A stretch of DNA of 53,688 bases from Nocardia amamiensis NBRC 102102 (lineage in GTDB: Bacteria; Actinomycetota; Actinomycetes; Mycobacteriales; Mycobacteriaceae). The stretch spans positions 1 to 53,688 of the forward strand of contig NZ_BDBA01000015.1 in the NCBI RefSeq assembly GCF_001612745.1, in the 5' to 3' direction. The notes beneath the pieces are model-generated. The model did not search any database and was not told where the DNA came from. It was given only the letters and a program-made list of their open reading frames with translations. Below are positions 42,783 to 51,618 of this stretch, in pieces (within the stretch, counting starts at the first letter, position 1; each line of letters starts with the position of its first letter). Position numbers and translations under genes: made by a program.

Positions 42783-43495
42783 ACCTGTTCATCGACGCCT
42801 GGCACTACTTCAGCAACAGCGCCAACTGGGGCGGACCATCGGGCATCGAAACCCGCATCGTCCAGCACCTGTGGTACAGCATCCTGACCGTCGCCGTCTC
42901 GGCGGCGATCGCGGTGCCGCTCGGCCTGGTCATCGGCCACACCCGGCGCGGGGAGGCGGTGCTGGTCGGCTTCGCCAACGCGATGCGGGCGCTACCGACA
43001 CTGGGCCTCCTGACGTTCGTGGTACTGCTGCTCGGACTCGGGCTGATCCCGCCGCTGCTGGCGCTGGTCACGGTCGGCATCCCGCCCCTGCTGGCGGGCG
43101 CGTACGCCGGAATCGCCAACGTCCCGGCCGATGTCGTGGACGCCTCGCGCGCCATGGGCATGACCGAGCGGCAGATCCTGTTCCGGGTGGAAGTGCCCAA
43201 CGCGCTGCCCATCCTGCTCACCGGGCTGCGCGGCGCCACGCTCCAGGTGGTGGCCACCGCGACCATCGCCGCCTACGTCAACCTCGGCGGACTGGGCCGC
43301 TACATCTTCGACGGCATCAGCCTCTACCGATACGACCGAGTATTGGTCGGTGCGCTGCTGGTCGCCGTCCTCGCGATGGTGCTGGACGGCCTGCTCGCGT
43401 TCACGGTGTGGGCCAGCGCGCCGGGAACCGGGCGTCTGCGCCGCGCGAAACCAGTCTCGCTGTCAGCGGCGGCACCAGCGCGGCTCCAGGGCTGA
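42779..43495 (+). CDS. proZ: Osmoprotectant ABC transporter permease, second subunit
   Basis: 238 aa, homologous to the preceding permease. YSILTVAVSAAIAVPLGLVIGHT, MRALPTLGLLTFVVLLLGLG and the EAA-type loop VVDASRAMGMTERQILFRVEVPNALPILLTG are visible. Forms the heterodimeric channel with the ProW-like subunit. Last gene of the operon. Confidence 0.92.
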   Translation: MNLFIDAWHYFSNSANWGGPSGIETRIVQHLWYSILTVAVSAAIAVPLGLVIGHTRRGEAVLVGFANAMRALPTLGLLTFVVLLLGLGLIPPLLALVTVGIPPLLAGAYAGIANVPADVVDASRAMGMTERQILFRVEVPNALPILLTGLRGATLQVVATATIAAYVNLGGLGRYIFDGISLYRYDRVLVGALLVAVLAMVLDGLLAFTVWASAPGTGRLRRAKPVSLSAAAPARLQG

Positions 43496-43542
43496 TCCGC
43501 CGTCAAGTGGTTACCCCCGGGCCGATTTCGAGCAATGGTGGT

Positions 43543-43675
43543 TCAGTAGTCGACGACACGAAGTGCCGCCATAAGATCCGGCACCGTCATGTCGGCAGCC
43601 GCGAGTTCATCCAACAGATCGAACGCCTGTGTCGCGGTGAGGCCGGGCTGCGGCGGCTCGGATTTGCGGCGCGAA
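43543..43675 (-). pseudogene. 3' remnant of an unidentified gene
   Basis: Minus-strand frame without any start codon: after an upstream in-frame TGA it reads RRKSEPPQPGLTATQAFDLL and on to MAALRVVDY before TGA at 43545-43543. The composition is protein-like, but only the tail is present. It lies just beyond the palindrome that follows the malic enzyme gene. Confidence 0.35.
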
Positions 43676-43711
43676 AAGGGCGCCCCGTTCGACGTCGAAC
43701 GGGGCGCCCTT
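43676..43711. terminator. 36-bp perfect palindrome, terminator of the malic enzyme gene
   Basis: The sequence is its own reverse complement over 36 bases (18-bp stem, no loop bases needed). In the minus direction it ends in CCCTTTT, so it serves as a rho-independent terminator 23 bases after the malic enzyme stop. Confidence 0.85.
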
Positions 43712-43734
43712 CAGCCGATCAGGGCGCGGTACCG

Positions 43735-44931
43735 CTAGGCGACACCCTCGGCGCGAGCCGCGGCGGCGACCGCCTCGGCGACGGCCGGGGCGACCCGCGG
43801 GTCCAGCGGGCTGGGGACGATCTTCTCCGGGCCCAGTTCGTCGAGGACGACGCTGAGGATGGCGTCGGCCGCGGCGATCTTCATGCCTTCGGTGATCCGG
43901 CGCGCGCCCGCGTCCAGCGCGCCCTTGAACACGCCGGGGAAGGCCAGCACGTTGTTGATCTGGTTCGGGAAGTCGCTGCGGCCGGTGGCCACGATCGAGG
44001 CGTACTTGCGCGCCACGTCGGGGTGGATCTCCGGGTCCGGGTTGGACATGGCGAACACGATCGACTCCGGCGCCATCGACGCGATGAGCTCCTCGGCGAT
44101 CAAACCCGCGGACAGGCCGAGGAACACGTCCGCGCCCGCCAGCGCCTCGGCCGCGCCGCCGGTAATGCCGCGCGGGTTGGTGCGGGTGGCCAGCTCGGCC
44201 TTCACCTCGTTGAGGTCGCCGCGGTCGCGGCTCACGATGCCCCTGGAGTCGAGCACGGTCACGTCCCGGACACCCGCAGCGAGCAGGATGTTCGTGCACG
44301 CGACACCGGCGGCGCCCGCGCCGGACACCACGACCTTCAGGTTCTCGAGGCCGCGGCCCTGCACCTTGGCCGCGCCGTTGAGGGCGGCGAGCACCACGAT
44401 CGCGGTGCCGTGCTGGTCGTCGTGCATGACCGGGCAGTCCAGCGCCTCGATGACCCGCTTCTCGATCTCGAAGCAGCGCGGCGCGGAGATGTCCTCCAGG
44501 TTCACCGCGCCGAAGCTCGGGCGCAGGCGGATCAGCGTCTCGACGATCGCGTCGACGTCCTTGGTGTCCAGCACGATCGGGATCGAGTCCAGCCCGGCGA
44601 ACTTCTTGAACAGTGCGGCCTTGCCCTCCATCACCGGCAGCGAGGCGCGCGGGCCGATGTCACCGAGGCCGAGCACGGCGGTGCCGTCGCTCACCACGAC
44701 CACGAGCCGATCGGTCCAGGTGTAGCGCTTGGCCAGCGTCACGTCCTCCGCGATCGCCCGGCTGACCTGGGCGACGCCCGGCGTGTAGGCGATGGAGAGG
44801 TCACGCTGGGTATCCAACGGCGCGCTGAGTTCGACCGAGAGCTTGCCGCCGAGATGTCCCGCGAAAATTTCGTCGTTGGTGATTTCGGAGAGGCTTGCGG
44901 TGGCATTCGGTGCGTCAGTCACAGGTGACAC
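43735..44931 (-). CDS. NAD(P)-dependent malic enzyme (oxaloacetate-decarboxylating)
   Basis: 398 aa, the short bacterial type. YTPGVAQVSRAIAED holds the catalytic Tyr; metal/substrate residues lie in RRPSFG-like RLRPSFGAVNLEDISAPRCFEIE and HDDQHGTA; the nucleotide-binding fold starts VVVSGAGAAGVACTNILL; FPNQINNVLAFPGVFKGALD and KIAAADA complete the family pattern. Converts malate to pyruvate and CO2 with NAD(P)H production. The start is taken at MSPVTDAPN. Confidence 0.93.
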   Translation of the reverse strand: MSPVTDAPNATASLSEITNDEIFAGHLGGKLSVELSAPLDTQRDLSIAYTPGVAQVSRAIAEDVTLAKRYTWTDRLVVVVSDGTAVLGLGDIGPRASLPVMEGKAALFKKFAGLDSIPIVLDTKDVDAIVETLIRLRPSFGAVNLEDISAPRCFEIEKRVIEALDCPVMHDDQHGTAIVVLAALNGAAKVQGRGLENLKVVVSGAGAAGVACTNILLAAGVRDVTVLDSRGIVSRDRGDLNEVKAELATRTNPRGITGGAAEALAGADVFLGLSAGLIAEELIASMAPESIVFAMSNPDPEIHPDVARKYASIVATGRSDFPNQINNVLAFPGVFKGALDAGARRITEGMKIAAADAILSVVLDELGPEKIVPSPLDPRVAPAVAEAVAAAARAEGVA

Positions 44932-45555
44932 GATTTCACTCCTGCGTGGGTCGGGCTAAACCGGGGGACGGTTACCACCGGGTAATGGGTATAAGACGTT
45001 TCACTACGCTCATCGGGTGCGCTGACCGGGATGTTTCGAGGCGGCTGCGAGCGAGCGAACACGGCTTGCCGATATGCGGCTGCCTCGCCTTCGCTCGGCC
45101 CGGCGCGGGCTGTAGACGGACTTCGTCCGGCTGCATCCTCTCCTGCGGCGGCGCGGCACTGATCCGCGGAGCAAGAACCGGACGGGTGGGTCCGGACAGA
45201 ACATGCGGTGTGATCCCTCGGGCCGCGACGGTACGTCGCGAGGCGGAGATCGCCGTGACTCCCCTACCCGGCGGTGGCATAGGTAAGGAATCCGACACAT
45301 TCTGCCAGTCCGGCAGGCGACTTGCCAAACCGGTTCGCTTTCGGCTGTGTCGCGCCTCATCAGTACACGGTAGGGTGCGGGAATTACCGTGAGGTAAGCG
45401 GAGACTCGCATTTCAGGGCCATGACGCGGTGAGTTGTCGCACGAAGCGACACGCTGTGTGCGTGAGACGCCTGCGCTGCCCCGGCCTCCCCTCGGCCCGG
45501 CCCCGCGCACGAACTCCGCGCGGCCTTCGCCGTTATGCGACTGCCTCAGCCGCCG
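44932..45555. other. Long intergenic region without recognised gene
   Basis: About 620 bases. It contains small hairpins (CGGAC-TTC-GTCCG near 45117; GTCGC-ACGAA-GCGAC near 45436), a 7-bp inverted repeat CACGGTA/TACCGTG (45366-45372, 45385-45391), and a GCGAGCGAGCGAAC string also seen upstream of corA. The right part should carry plus-strand-independent regulatory sequence, the left part the malic enzyme promoter. No protein-like frame seen. Confidence 0.5.
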
Positions 45556-47097
45556 CTAGGCGACGATGTCGCGTGCCTCCTCCGCCGTCGTCCTCGGCGC
45601 ATCCGGACGCACCCACACGCTGCGCATCCCGCCCGACATCAGCCGCACCCGCCAATGATCGGTGGCGTCAGGATGATCGGTGCGCCGGTGCATGCCCCGG
45701 CTCTCGGTGCGCATCAGCGCGCTGTATTTCGTCCACCGGGCCACCGCGAGCAGCGCGGTGGCCTGCCGGGCACGCAGGCGATCCACACCGGTTCCGCCGA
45801 GACCGAACTCCGCGCCGGGCCACATCGCGTCCAGTTCGCGGATGCTGTCGCGCAGGCTGCCCGCGCTGCGCCAGTAGCTGCGCCGCAGCGGCAGGGTGTG
45901 CTCCTGCACCAGCCCCACCACCGCCCTCGGATCGATCCGCGCCACGGCGCCCAGCCCGGCTCCCGGCACCTCCTGCGCCGGGATGCGCCGGTCGGCGGCA
46001 CGGGCGAACTTCGCCGCGCCCGTGCCCGCCCAGACGCCGGAGGCGATCGCCCACGCGCCGCTCAGCCCGCTGAACCCGCTCACCGCGCCGGTGATCGACT
46101 CGCGGCTCGCGACGTCACCCGCGGCGAACAGGCCCGCGACGGTCGTAGCGCAGTCCGCTCCGGTGACGCGCAGACCCCCGGTGCCGCGCACCGTGCCCTC
46201 CAGGACCGCACGCAGCGGCACCTGCCGCGCCCGGTCGGGCAGACCCGCGTGCGCCGGCCGAGCGCGCACGGCGACCGGCACGTCGTCGAGCGCGGCGAAT
46301 ACCCGGCGACCATCGGCGATGACCGCGAGCGCAGCCGAACCGTGCCCGGTCAGCTCATTGCCGGACTCGTCGTAGAGGGTGGCGAAGTGCAGTGCGAGAT
46401 TCGGCTGCGCGGCCGGTTCGGTGCGCCCTACCGGTGTCAGCCCATAGGCGCTCGAGAACTCCATCCCGGACAGCTCGGCGCCCGCCTCCGCGGCCAACAG
46501 CAGTCCGTCGCCGGTGTCCACGTCGGTGCCCGCGCCGCCGGACAGGAATGCACAGCCGCCGGTGGCGACCACGACGGCACCCGCGCGCACGGTCCAGCGC
46601 CGGAACCCGTTGTGGTGCTGGAGCCCGGTGGCACCCGCCACTACCCCATCGCGGTCGACCAGCAGCTGCAGCACCGGATGGTGATCGAGAACGCGCACCC
46701 CCGCTTCACGCGCGAGGCGACGCATGCGGCGCAGATAACCGGCGCCGTCGAGGTATACCCGCCGGGTCGGCGTGGCCGTCGTTTCGGCGTAGATCCGGTG
46801 GCCCCACCGTGCCACATGCTCGACCCGCTGATGGGTCTCTTCGAGCACGCGGTACATCCAGTCCGGATCGGCGAGCCCGCCGCCGTGCGTGTGCCCGAGC
46901 CGTACCGCCTCGTCGCGGGCAGGGCCGGGCGGAACGTGCCAGACCGAGATCGCGCCGTAGGCGGTCGGCCCGCTCGATCCGCATCTCGCCTTGTCGACGA
47001 GCACGACGGTCGCGCCCGCCGCGGCCGCCGAGACGGCCGCCCAGGTTCCGGCGGGGCCACCGCCGAGAACCAGTACGTCCGTCTCGAGTTCACTCAC
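45556..47097 (-). CDS. FAD-dependent flavoprotein of the succinate dehydrogenase/fumarate reductase/L-aspartate oxidase class
   Basis: 513 aa from GTG 47097. Dinucleotide-binding VLVLGGGPAGTWAAVSAAAAGATVVLVDK at the N-terminus, AVVVATGGCAFLSGGAG, HGSAALAVIADGRRVFAALDD and the second FAD motif TVAGLFAAGDVASRESITGA. The C-terminal helical domain ends with HWRVRLMSGGMRSVWVRP, as in adenylylsulfate reductase/fumarate reductase-like subunits. No iron-sulfur partner gene is adjacent. Substrate unknown. Position of the start is approximate. Confidence 0.8.
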   Translation of the reverse strand: MSELETDVLVLGGGPAGTWAAVSAAAAGATVVLVDKARCGSSGPTAYGAISVWHVPPGPARDEAVRLGHTHGGGLADPDWMYRVLEETHQRVEHVARWGHRIYAETTATPTRRVYLDGAGYLRRMRRLAREAGVRVLDHHPVLQLLVDRDGVVAGATGLQHHNGFRRWTVRAGAVVVATGGCAFLSGGAGTDVDTGDGLLLAAEAGAELSGMEFSSAYGLTPVGRTEPAAQPNLALHFATLYDESGNELTGHGSAALAVIADGRRVFAALDDVPVAVRARPAHAGLPDRARQVPLRAVLEGTVRGTGGLRVTGADCATTVAGLFAAGDVASRESITGAVSGFSGLSGAWAIASGVWAGTGAAKFARAADRRIPAQEVPGAGLGAVARIDPRAVVGLVQEHTLPLRRSYWRSAGSLRDSIRELDAMWPGAEFGLGGTGVDRLRARQATALLAVARWTKYSALMRTESRGMHRRTDHPDATDHWRVRLMSGGMRSVWVRPDAPRTTAEEARDIVA

Positions 47098-47148
47098 AAA
47101 AAGAAATGTTCGGGCACAATTCACCGGCCCGCAACCAAAACAGGTGGC

Positions 47149-47415
47149 TCAGCTCCACCACTGCGTCCACAGCAATAATCCAGCAGCGAGGAAGACCACC
47201 GCCGATCCGGTCAACGCGGCCACTCCCCGATGCCGGTCCGCGTAGACCTGCGCCGCGAGGACCACAGCGGCCGCCGCCACATGCCAGGCGACCGACTCGC
47301 CGCCGGGCCCGGGAAACCCGCGCCGATCCGCGATCACGGCGGTGCCGACCACGACGAGCATTCCCGCGAAGGTGCCCGCGGCGACAAGCCCGCTGAGCCC
47401 ACGCACCAGTCTCAC
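47149..47415 (-). CDS. Small membrane protein
   Basis: 88 aa with three hydrophobic helices (LVAAGTFAGMLVVVGTAVI; SVAWHVAAAAVVLAAQVYA; ALTGSAVVFLAAGLLLWTQWW). The start overlaps the PHP gene stop by 4 bp (ATGA), so it is in one operon with it. No family assigned. Confidence 0.75.
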   Translation of the reverse strand: MRLVRGLSGLVAAGTFAGMLVVVGTAVIADRRGFPGPGGESVAWHVAAAAVVLAAQVYADRHRGVAALTGSAVVFLAAGLLLWTQWWS

Positions 47416-48266
47416 GAGACGATCACCGGCACTCCGGTGGCCTTGCTCGCCAGCTTCTCGAATTGCACTGGGTCGGTGGTGAATTCGCCGAGCCCGATGG
47501 ATTTGTTCGCGCCGTGGTAATCGGACGAACCGGTCGTGAGCAGACCGAGTTCGCCGGCCAGGTCGGTCAGCAGGGCGCGGTCGGCCGCGGAGTGGTCGGG
47601 ATGCGCGATCTCCAGGCCGCCGAGTCCGAGTCCGGCCAGCTCGCGGATGTCATCGAGCGCCAGCAGCCTGCCCCGTTTGCGCGCCCTGGTGTGCGCGAGG
47701 ACACTGACCCCGCCCGCGGAAGCAATCATCTCGACCGCGCGACGCAGCGGGGTGTCGGCCTTCTCCGCGTAGTAGCGGCCGTGCGGGGCGAGCAGCTCGG
47801 TGAACGCCGCGTCCACGCTCGGCACCACACCCGCTTCCACCAGCGCTCGCGCCAGATGCGGACGGCCCGCGGACGGCCCGGCCGAGGCGAGCACGGCATC
47901 CGGATCGATGGGCAGTCCGTCGGAGGCCATCCGCTCGGCCATGGCGCGCAGCCGCTCCACCCGCTCGGCGCGCAGCCGCTCGCGCTCGTCGGCGAAGCCG
48001 CGATCGGACGGGTCGAACAGATACGCCAGCAAATGCACCGGAACCGGCCAGCCGTCCGCGCCCAAACCCACGCAGGACATCTCCATGCCGCGGACCAGTG
48101 TGAGCCCCTTCGGTAGCGCGTCGACGGCCTCCGCCCAGCCCGCCGTGGTGTCGTGATCGGTGATCGCGACGATGTCCAGGCCCGCCGCGGCGGCGTTGCG
48201 CACCAGTTCGGCCGGAGTGTCGGTACCGTCGGACGCGGTCGAATGGGTATGCAAGTCGATACGCAC
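47412..48266 (-). CDS. PHP domain phosphoesterase (nucleoside 3',5'-bisphosphate phosphatase/RNase AM-like)
   Basis: 284 aa from GTG 48266. Metal-binding PHP motifs: RIDLHTHSTASDGT (motif I), DIVAITDHDTTAG (II), the E in LVRGMEMSC and the H of VSVLAHTRARK (III), and GLLTTGSSDYHG (IV). The length and motifs match the trimetal enzymes that hydrolyse 3',5'-bisphosphonucleotides and short 5'-phosphorylated RNA. Cytoplasmic, co-transcribed with a small membrane protein. Confidence 0.9.
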   Translation of the reverse strand: MRIDLHTHSTASDGTDTPAELVRNAAAAGLDIVAITDHDTTAGWAEAVDALPKGLTLVRGMEMSCVGLGADGWPVPVHLLAYLFDPSDRGFADERERLRAERVERLRAMAERMASDGLPIDPDAVLASAGPSAGRPHLARALVEAGVVPSVDAAFTELLAPHGRYYAEKADTPLRRAVEMIASAGGVSVLAHTRARKRGRLLALDDIRELAGLGLGGLEIAHPDHSAADRALLTDLAGELGLLTTGSSDYHGANKSIGLGEFTTDPVQFEKLASKATGVPVIVS

Positions 48267-48333
48267 GCTCTCAGTCTTACCGTGCGTGCACATCGTCCCG
48301 CACGCGCAGGCGGCCTTCGGCGCACTCGTGAGT

Positions 48334-48404
48334 GAGCGTCAGCGAGCGAACCGAAGACACAGCGCGCCGTCGCGAGCGAGCGTCAGCGAGCGAACCGAGG
48401 ACAC
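48334..48404. repeat. Two 27-bp direct repeats upstream of corA
   Basis: GAGCGTCAGCGAGCGAACCG-type units at 48334-48360 and 48378-48404, one mismatch between them, spaced 44 bp start to start. They lie 25 bp before the corA GTG. A related GCGAGCGAGCGAAC string recurs near 45050, so this is an intergenic repeat family. Confidence 0.8.
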
Positions 48405-48428
48405 CGTGCGCGACGTAGCATCGTCAAG

Positions 48429-49502
48429 GTGCCGTCGTTTTCCCCGCTCTCCTCGTTTCGCGGCTCCGGCCGGACACCGCAACCGCGGTTCATCCCGGTG
48501 CCGACCGAACGGGCGATCGTCGACTGCGCGGTCTACGTGGAGGGCAAGCGCCTACCCGGCCGGTTCACCCACAAGCAGGCGCTCGCGCGAGTGCGCGACG
48601 AGGCAACCGGATTCGTCTGGGTAGGCCTGCACGATCCGGACCCGACGCAGATGGCCGATATCGCGGACACATTCGGGCTGCACCAATTGGCCGTGGACAA
48701 CGCGCTGAACAAGCATCAGCGGCCCAAGCTGGAGCGCTACGACGACCTGCTGCTGCTGGTGCTGCGTACGGTCAGTTACGTCGAGCACGAGATGCACACC
48801 GTCAGCGAGATCGTGGAGACCGGTGAGATCGTCGTGTTCACCGGCCGCGACTTCGTGGTCGCGGTGCGACATGGCGAGCATTCCGGGCTCGCCGAGGTCC
48901 GCAGGGCCTTGGAGGAAGACCCCGCGCAGCTGTCGCTCGGGCCGGGTGCCGTACTGCACGCGATCACCGACCGGATCGTCGACTCCTACATCGACGTGGC
49001 CCAATCGGTCGAGAACGACATCGACGAGATGGAAGAACAGACCTTCACCCCGCACAGCTTGGTCACCGCCGAATCCATCTACCAGCTCAAGCGCGAGGTG
49101 GTGGAGCTGCGGCGCGCGGTGAATCCGCTGGCCGCGCCGCTGCAGCTGCTCAGCCACAATCCGGACCTGCCGGTGCCCAAGGAGGTTCGGCGCTATCTGC
49201 GCGATGTCAGCGAGCGCCACACCGGTGTCGCGGAGCGCATCAACGACTTCGACGAGGCGCTCAGCGCGCTGATCGGCGCCGCGCTGGCCAAGGTCACCGT
49301 GCAGCAGAACACCGACATGCGCAAGATCTCGGCGTGGGTCGCGATCGCGGCCGTGCCGACGATGATCGCCGGTATCTACGGCATGAACTTCGAGCACATG
49401 CCGGAGTTGAAGCAGGTCTGGGGTTATCCGGCGGTGTGGCTGGTCATCCTTGTCATCTGCACGGGTTTGCTGATCACCTTCCGCCGCAACAAGTGGTTGT
49501 AG
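48429..49502 (+). CDS. corA: CorA family magnesium/cobalt transporter
   Basis: 357 aa. Large N-terminal cytoplasmic domain, then two C-terminal transmembrane helices with the selectivity motif YGMNFEHMP between them, and a basic end (FRRNKWL). The stalk helix region (VTVQQNTDMRKISAWVAIAAVPTMIAGI) is typical. Pentameric channel for Mg2+/Co2+. GTG start at 48429. In M. tuberculosis a corA homologue also lies near kgd. Confidence 0.93.
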   Translation: MPSFSPLSSFRGSGRTPQPRFIPVPTERAIVDCAVYVEGKRLPGRFTHKQALARVRDEATGFVWVGLHDPDPTQMADIADTFGLHQLAVDNALNKHQRPKLERYDDLLLLVLRTVSYVEHEMHTVSEIVETGEIVVFTGRDFVVAVRHGEHSGLAEVRRALEEDPAQLSLGPGAVLHAITDRIVDSYIDVAQSVENDIDEMEEQTFTPHSLVTAESIYQLKREVVELRRAVNPLAAPLQLLSHNPDLPVPKEVRRYLRDVSERHTGVAERINDFDEALSALIGAALAKVTVQQNTDMRKISAWVAIAAVPTMIAGIYGMNFEHMPELKQVWGYPAVWLVILVICTGLLITFRRNKWL

Positions 49503-49509
49503 CCGCGGC

Positions 49510-50091
49510 TCACAGCTGTGCCGCGCCGCGTCCCGGATCGCGCACGTCGATCCCCGCTTCCTGCCAGGCATCCCGCAACGCCTGGGCGCCGCGCACCCGC
49601 ACCCACGCCGCCTCGGTGGCCGTGACCGGCGTCACCGCGAAGTACCGCACCGGTTCGGCCGGCTCGGGCAGCACGATGTCGGGAATCTCGCTGTCGCCGA
49701 GCAGAACCGCGGTGAACGGCGCTTCCCGCCACATCGGCTCACCCAGGTCCATCAGCGCATCCGCTTGCAGCACAATGCCTTCCACGGCGGGCGCGGCGGC
49801 AAGCACGCCGAGCGCCTTGGCCAGCCCCGAACTCGCGCCGACGCCGGACCGCAGCGTCAGCACCAGCTCCGCGCGCGGCCCGCGCACCGGATCCGCGTGC
49901 AGCGCGGTGGGATCGCCCATCGGGTGCCTGGACCCGCCCAGCGTCGCGTAGTGCACCACATCGCCGTCGACGATGCGCAGGATCTCGATCGGCTCCACAC
50001 CGAGAAAAGTCACCGACGCCGCGTCGACGGCGGCGGCATCCACGCCGAAATGGCCCAGCACCGCGGTGCGGACCGTCTCCAGTACCTCCAT
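49510..50091 (-). CDS. Suppressor-of-fused (SUFU) domain protein
   Basis: 193 aa. SUFU-like fold: IEILRIVDGDVVHYATLGGSRHPM, RAELVLTLRSG, then EPMWREAPFTAVLLGDSEIPDI and VRYFAVTPVTATEAAWVRVRGAQALRDAW. Bacterial members are cytoplasmic, often immunity- or partner-like proteins of unknown role. Only 3 bp upstream of the general-stress gene start region on the same strand; the two are probably co-transcribed, with the stress protein first. Confidence 0.8.
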   Translation of the reverse strand: MEVLETVRTAVLGHFGVDAAAVDAASVTFLGVEPIEILRIVDGDVVHYATLGGSRHPMGDPTALHADPVRGPRAELVLTLRSGVGASSGLAKALGVLAAAPAVEGIVLQADALMDLGEPMWREAPFTAVLLGDSEIPDIVLPEPAEPVRYFAVTPVTATEAAWVRVRGAQALRDAWQEAGIDVRDPGRGAAQL

Positions 50092-50094
50092 GCG

Positions 50095-50586
50095 TCAGAT
50101 GGCCAGCCGTGCGAGCATGTCACGCGCCTGCTCCGCCGACTTCGGGTCGCACAGCACATCGTAGCGGCCCGCCACCAACTGCATGGTGGACGCGAAATCG
50201 CGCTGGCCCCTGGTCGCCGCGTACGGGATCGTGGTCGAGATGACACCGAAGATGATGCCGCCGACCAGGCCGACGGCCAGTGGCCCCAGTGCGCCGCTGG
50301 TGGTGAACAGGCTCAGCAGCAGACCGAGGAACAGGCCGAGCCAGGCGCCCGACACCACGCCGCCGCCGATCACCTTGCCCCAGGTCAGCCGATAGAGGAC
50401 CCGCTCGACCTGCATCAGGTCGACGCCGACGATGGTCACGTCCTGCACCGGGAACTGGTTGTCGGCCAGATGGTCGACCGCCTTCTGCGCCTCGGCGTAG
50501 GTCGGGTAGGAGCCGACCGGCCAGCCCGACGGGGGCGTCGGAAGGCCCTGCCGCGCGCGGTTCGAGTTCCCCAAGGGATTCGTCAT
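50095..50586 (-). CDS. General stress protein 17M/YflT-like membrane protein
   Basis: 163 aa. Residues ~25-60 form the YflT-type domain (GSYPTYAEAQKAVDHLADNQFPVQDVTIVG), followed by a glycine-rich hydrophobic hairpin (VIGGGVVSGAWLGLFLGLLLSLF and LGPLAVGLVGGIIFGVIS) and a cytoplasmic tail. Matches actinobacterial general stress proteins. First gene of a two-gene unit with the SUFU protein. Confidence 0.85.
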   Translation of the reverse strand: MTNPLGNSNRARQGLPTPPSGWPVGSYPTYAEAQKAVDHLADNQFPVQDVTIVGVDLMQVERVLYRLTWGKVIGGGVVSGAWLGLFLGLLLSLFTTSGALGPLAVGLVGGIIFGVISTTIPYAATRGQRDFASTMQLVAGRYDVLCDPKSAEQARDMLARLAI

Positions 50587-50604
50587 GCCTCTATTCTGCT
50601 ATCG

Positions 50605-51555
50605 CTACTGATCGTGCGTCGGGGTGAAACGCGTGGTGCGCGTCATTCCGGCGGCCCGGCCCTTCTCCGCGATCACCTGCGCCATCTTGGCGCTCGCCTC
50701 GTCGATCATCTCGTCGCCGAGCATGACCGCGCCGCGGGCGCCACCGGCGGCAGAAGTGTGGAAGGCGTAGGCGTCCAGGATCTCTTCGGCACGGTCGTAG
50801 TCGGCCTGGCGCGGGCTGAAGATCTCGTTCGCCGCCTCGATCTGGCCGGGGTGCAGCACCCATTTGCCGTCGAACCCGAGCGCCGCGGTGCGCGCGGCCG
50901 CCCGCCGGAAGCCTTCGACATCCCGGATCTGCAGGTACGGGCCGTCGATCGCCTGGAGTCCGTGCGCGCGGGCGGCGAGCAGGATGGTCATCAGGATGTG
51001 ATGGTAGGCGTCGCCGGTGTCGTAGCCCTCCGGTTGTTCGCCGACCACCAGCGTGCGCATGTTGATACTGGCCATGAAATCGGCCGGACCGAACACCAGG
51101 GTCTGCACCCGGGGACTCGCGGTGGCGATCGCATCGATAGCGCGCAGTCCCAGCGCGTTCTCGATCTGCGGCTCGATGCCGATCCGGCCGACGTCCAGGC
51201 CGCAGGTCTTCTCCAGCTGGGTCAGCAGCAGGTCCAGCGCGCGCACCTGACCGGCGTCGGTCACCTTGGGCAGCAGAATCGCGTCCAGCGCCGCGCCTGC
51301 GCCCTCGACCACGGAGATGACGTCGGTGTACGTCCATTCGGTGGTCCAGTCGTTCACCCGCACCACGCGCAACTGCGATCCCCAGCCGGAGTCGTTCAGC
51401 GCCGCCACGATATTCGCCCGCGCCTCGGCCTTTGCCACCGGCGCGACCGCGTCCTCCAGATCTAGGAAGACCTCGTCGACGGGCAGTGTCTTGGCTTTCT
51501 CGATCATCTTCGCGTTGCTCCCCGGGCAGGCGAGCACCGAACGGCGCGGTTTCAT
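50605..51555 (-). CDS. HpcH/HpaI aldolase / CitE-like lyase
   Basis: 316 aa; GGGAGTG precedes the ATG. KPRRSVLACPGSNAKMIEKA start, VDEVFLDLEDAV with metal-binding acid residues, RVVRVNDWTT-type Arg, RIGIEPQIENALGL with the Glu, and VFGPADFMAS typical of CitE-like TIM-barrel lyases. KWVLHPGQIEAANEIFSP also fits. Related enzymes cleave or form malyl-, citramalyl- or beta-methylmalyl-CoA. A CoA-thioester lyase/synthase is the likely activity; the exact substrate is not decidable. Confidence 0.88.
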   Translation of the reverse strand: MKPRRSVLACPGSNAKMIEKAKTLPVDEVFLDLEDAVAPVAKAEARANIVAALNDSGWGSQLRVVRVNDWTTEWTYTDVISVVEGAGAALDAILLPKVTDAGQVRALDLLLTQLEKTCGLDVGRIGIEPQIENALGLRAIDAIATASPRVQTLVFGPADFMASINMRTLVVGEQPEGYDTGDAYHHILMTILLAARAHGLQAIDGPYLQIRDVEGFRRAAARTAALGFDGKWVLHPGQIEAANEIFSPRQADYDRAEEILDAYAFHTSAAGGARGAVMLGDEMIDEASAKMAQVIAEKGRAAGMTRTTRFTPTHDQ

Positions 51556-51618
51556 GATCACTCCCGTCGATCGTGGCGCGGGGGCGGACACCCGCTCGCG
51601 AACCTCTAGCCTGGCAGC

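Noticed and set aside
49765..51465. 566-codon plus-strand frame across the SUFU, stress-protein and lyase genes
   Set aside because: His/Arg/Gly-rich composition without motifs; the three opposite-strand genes are well supported.
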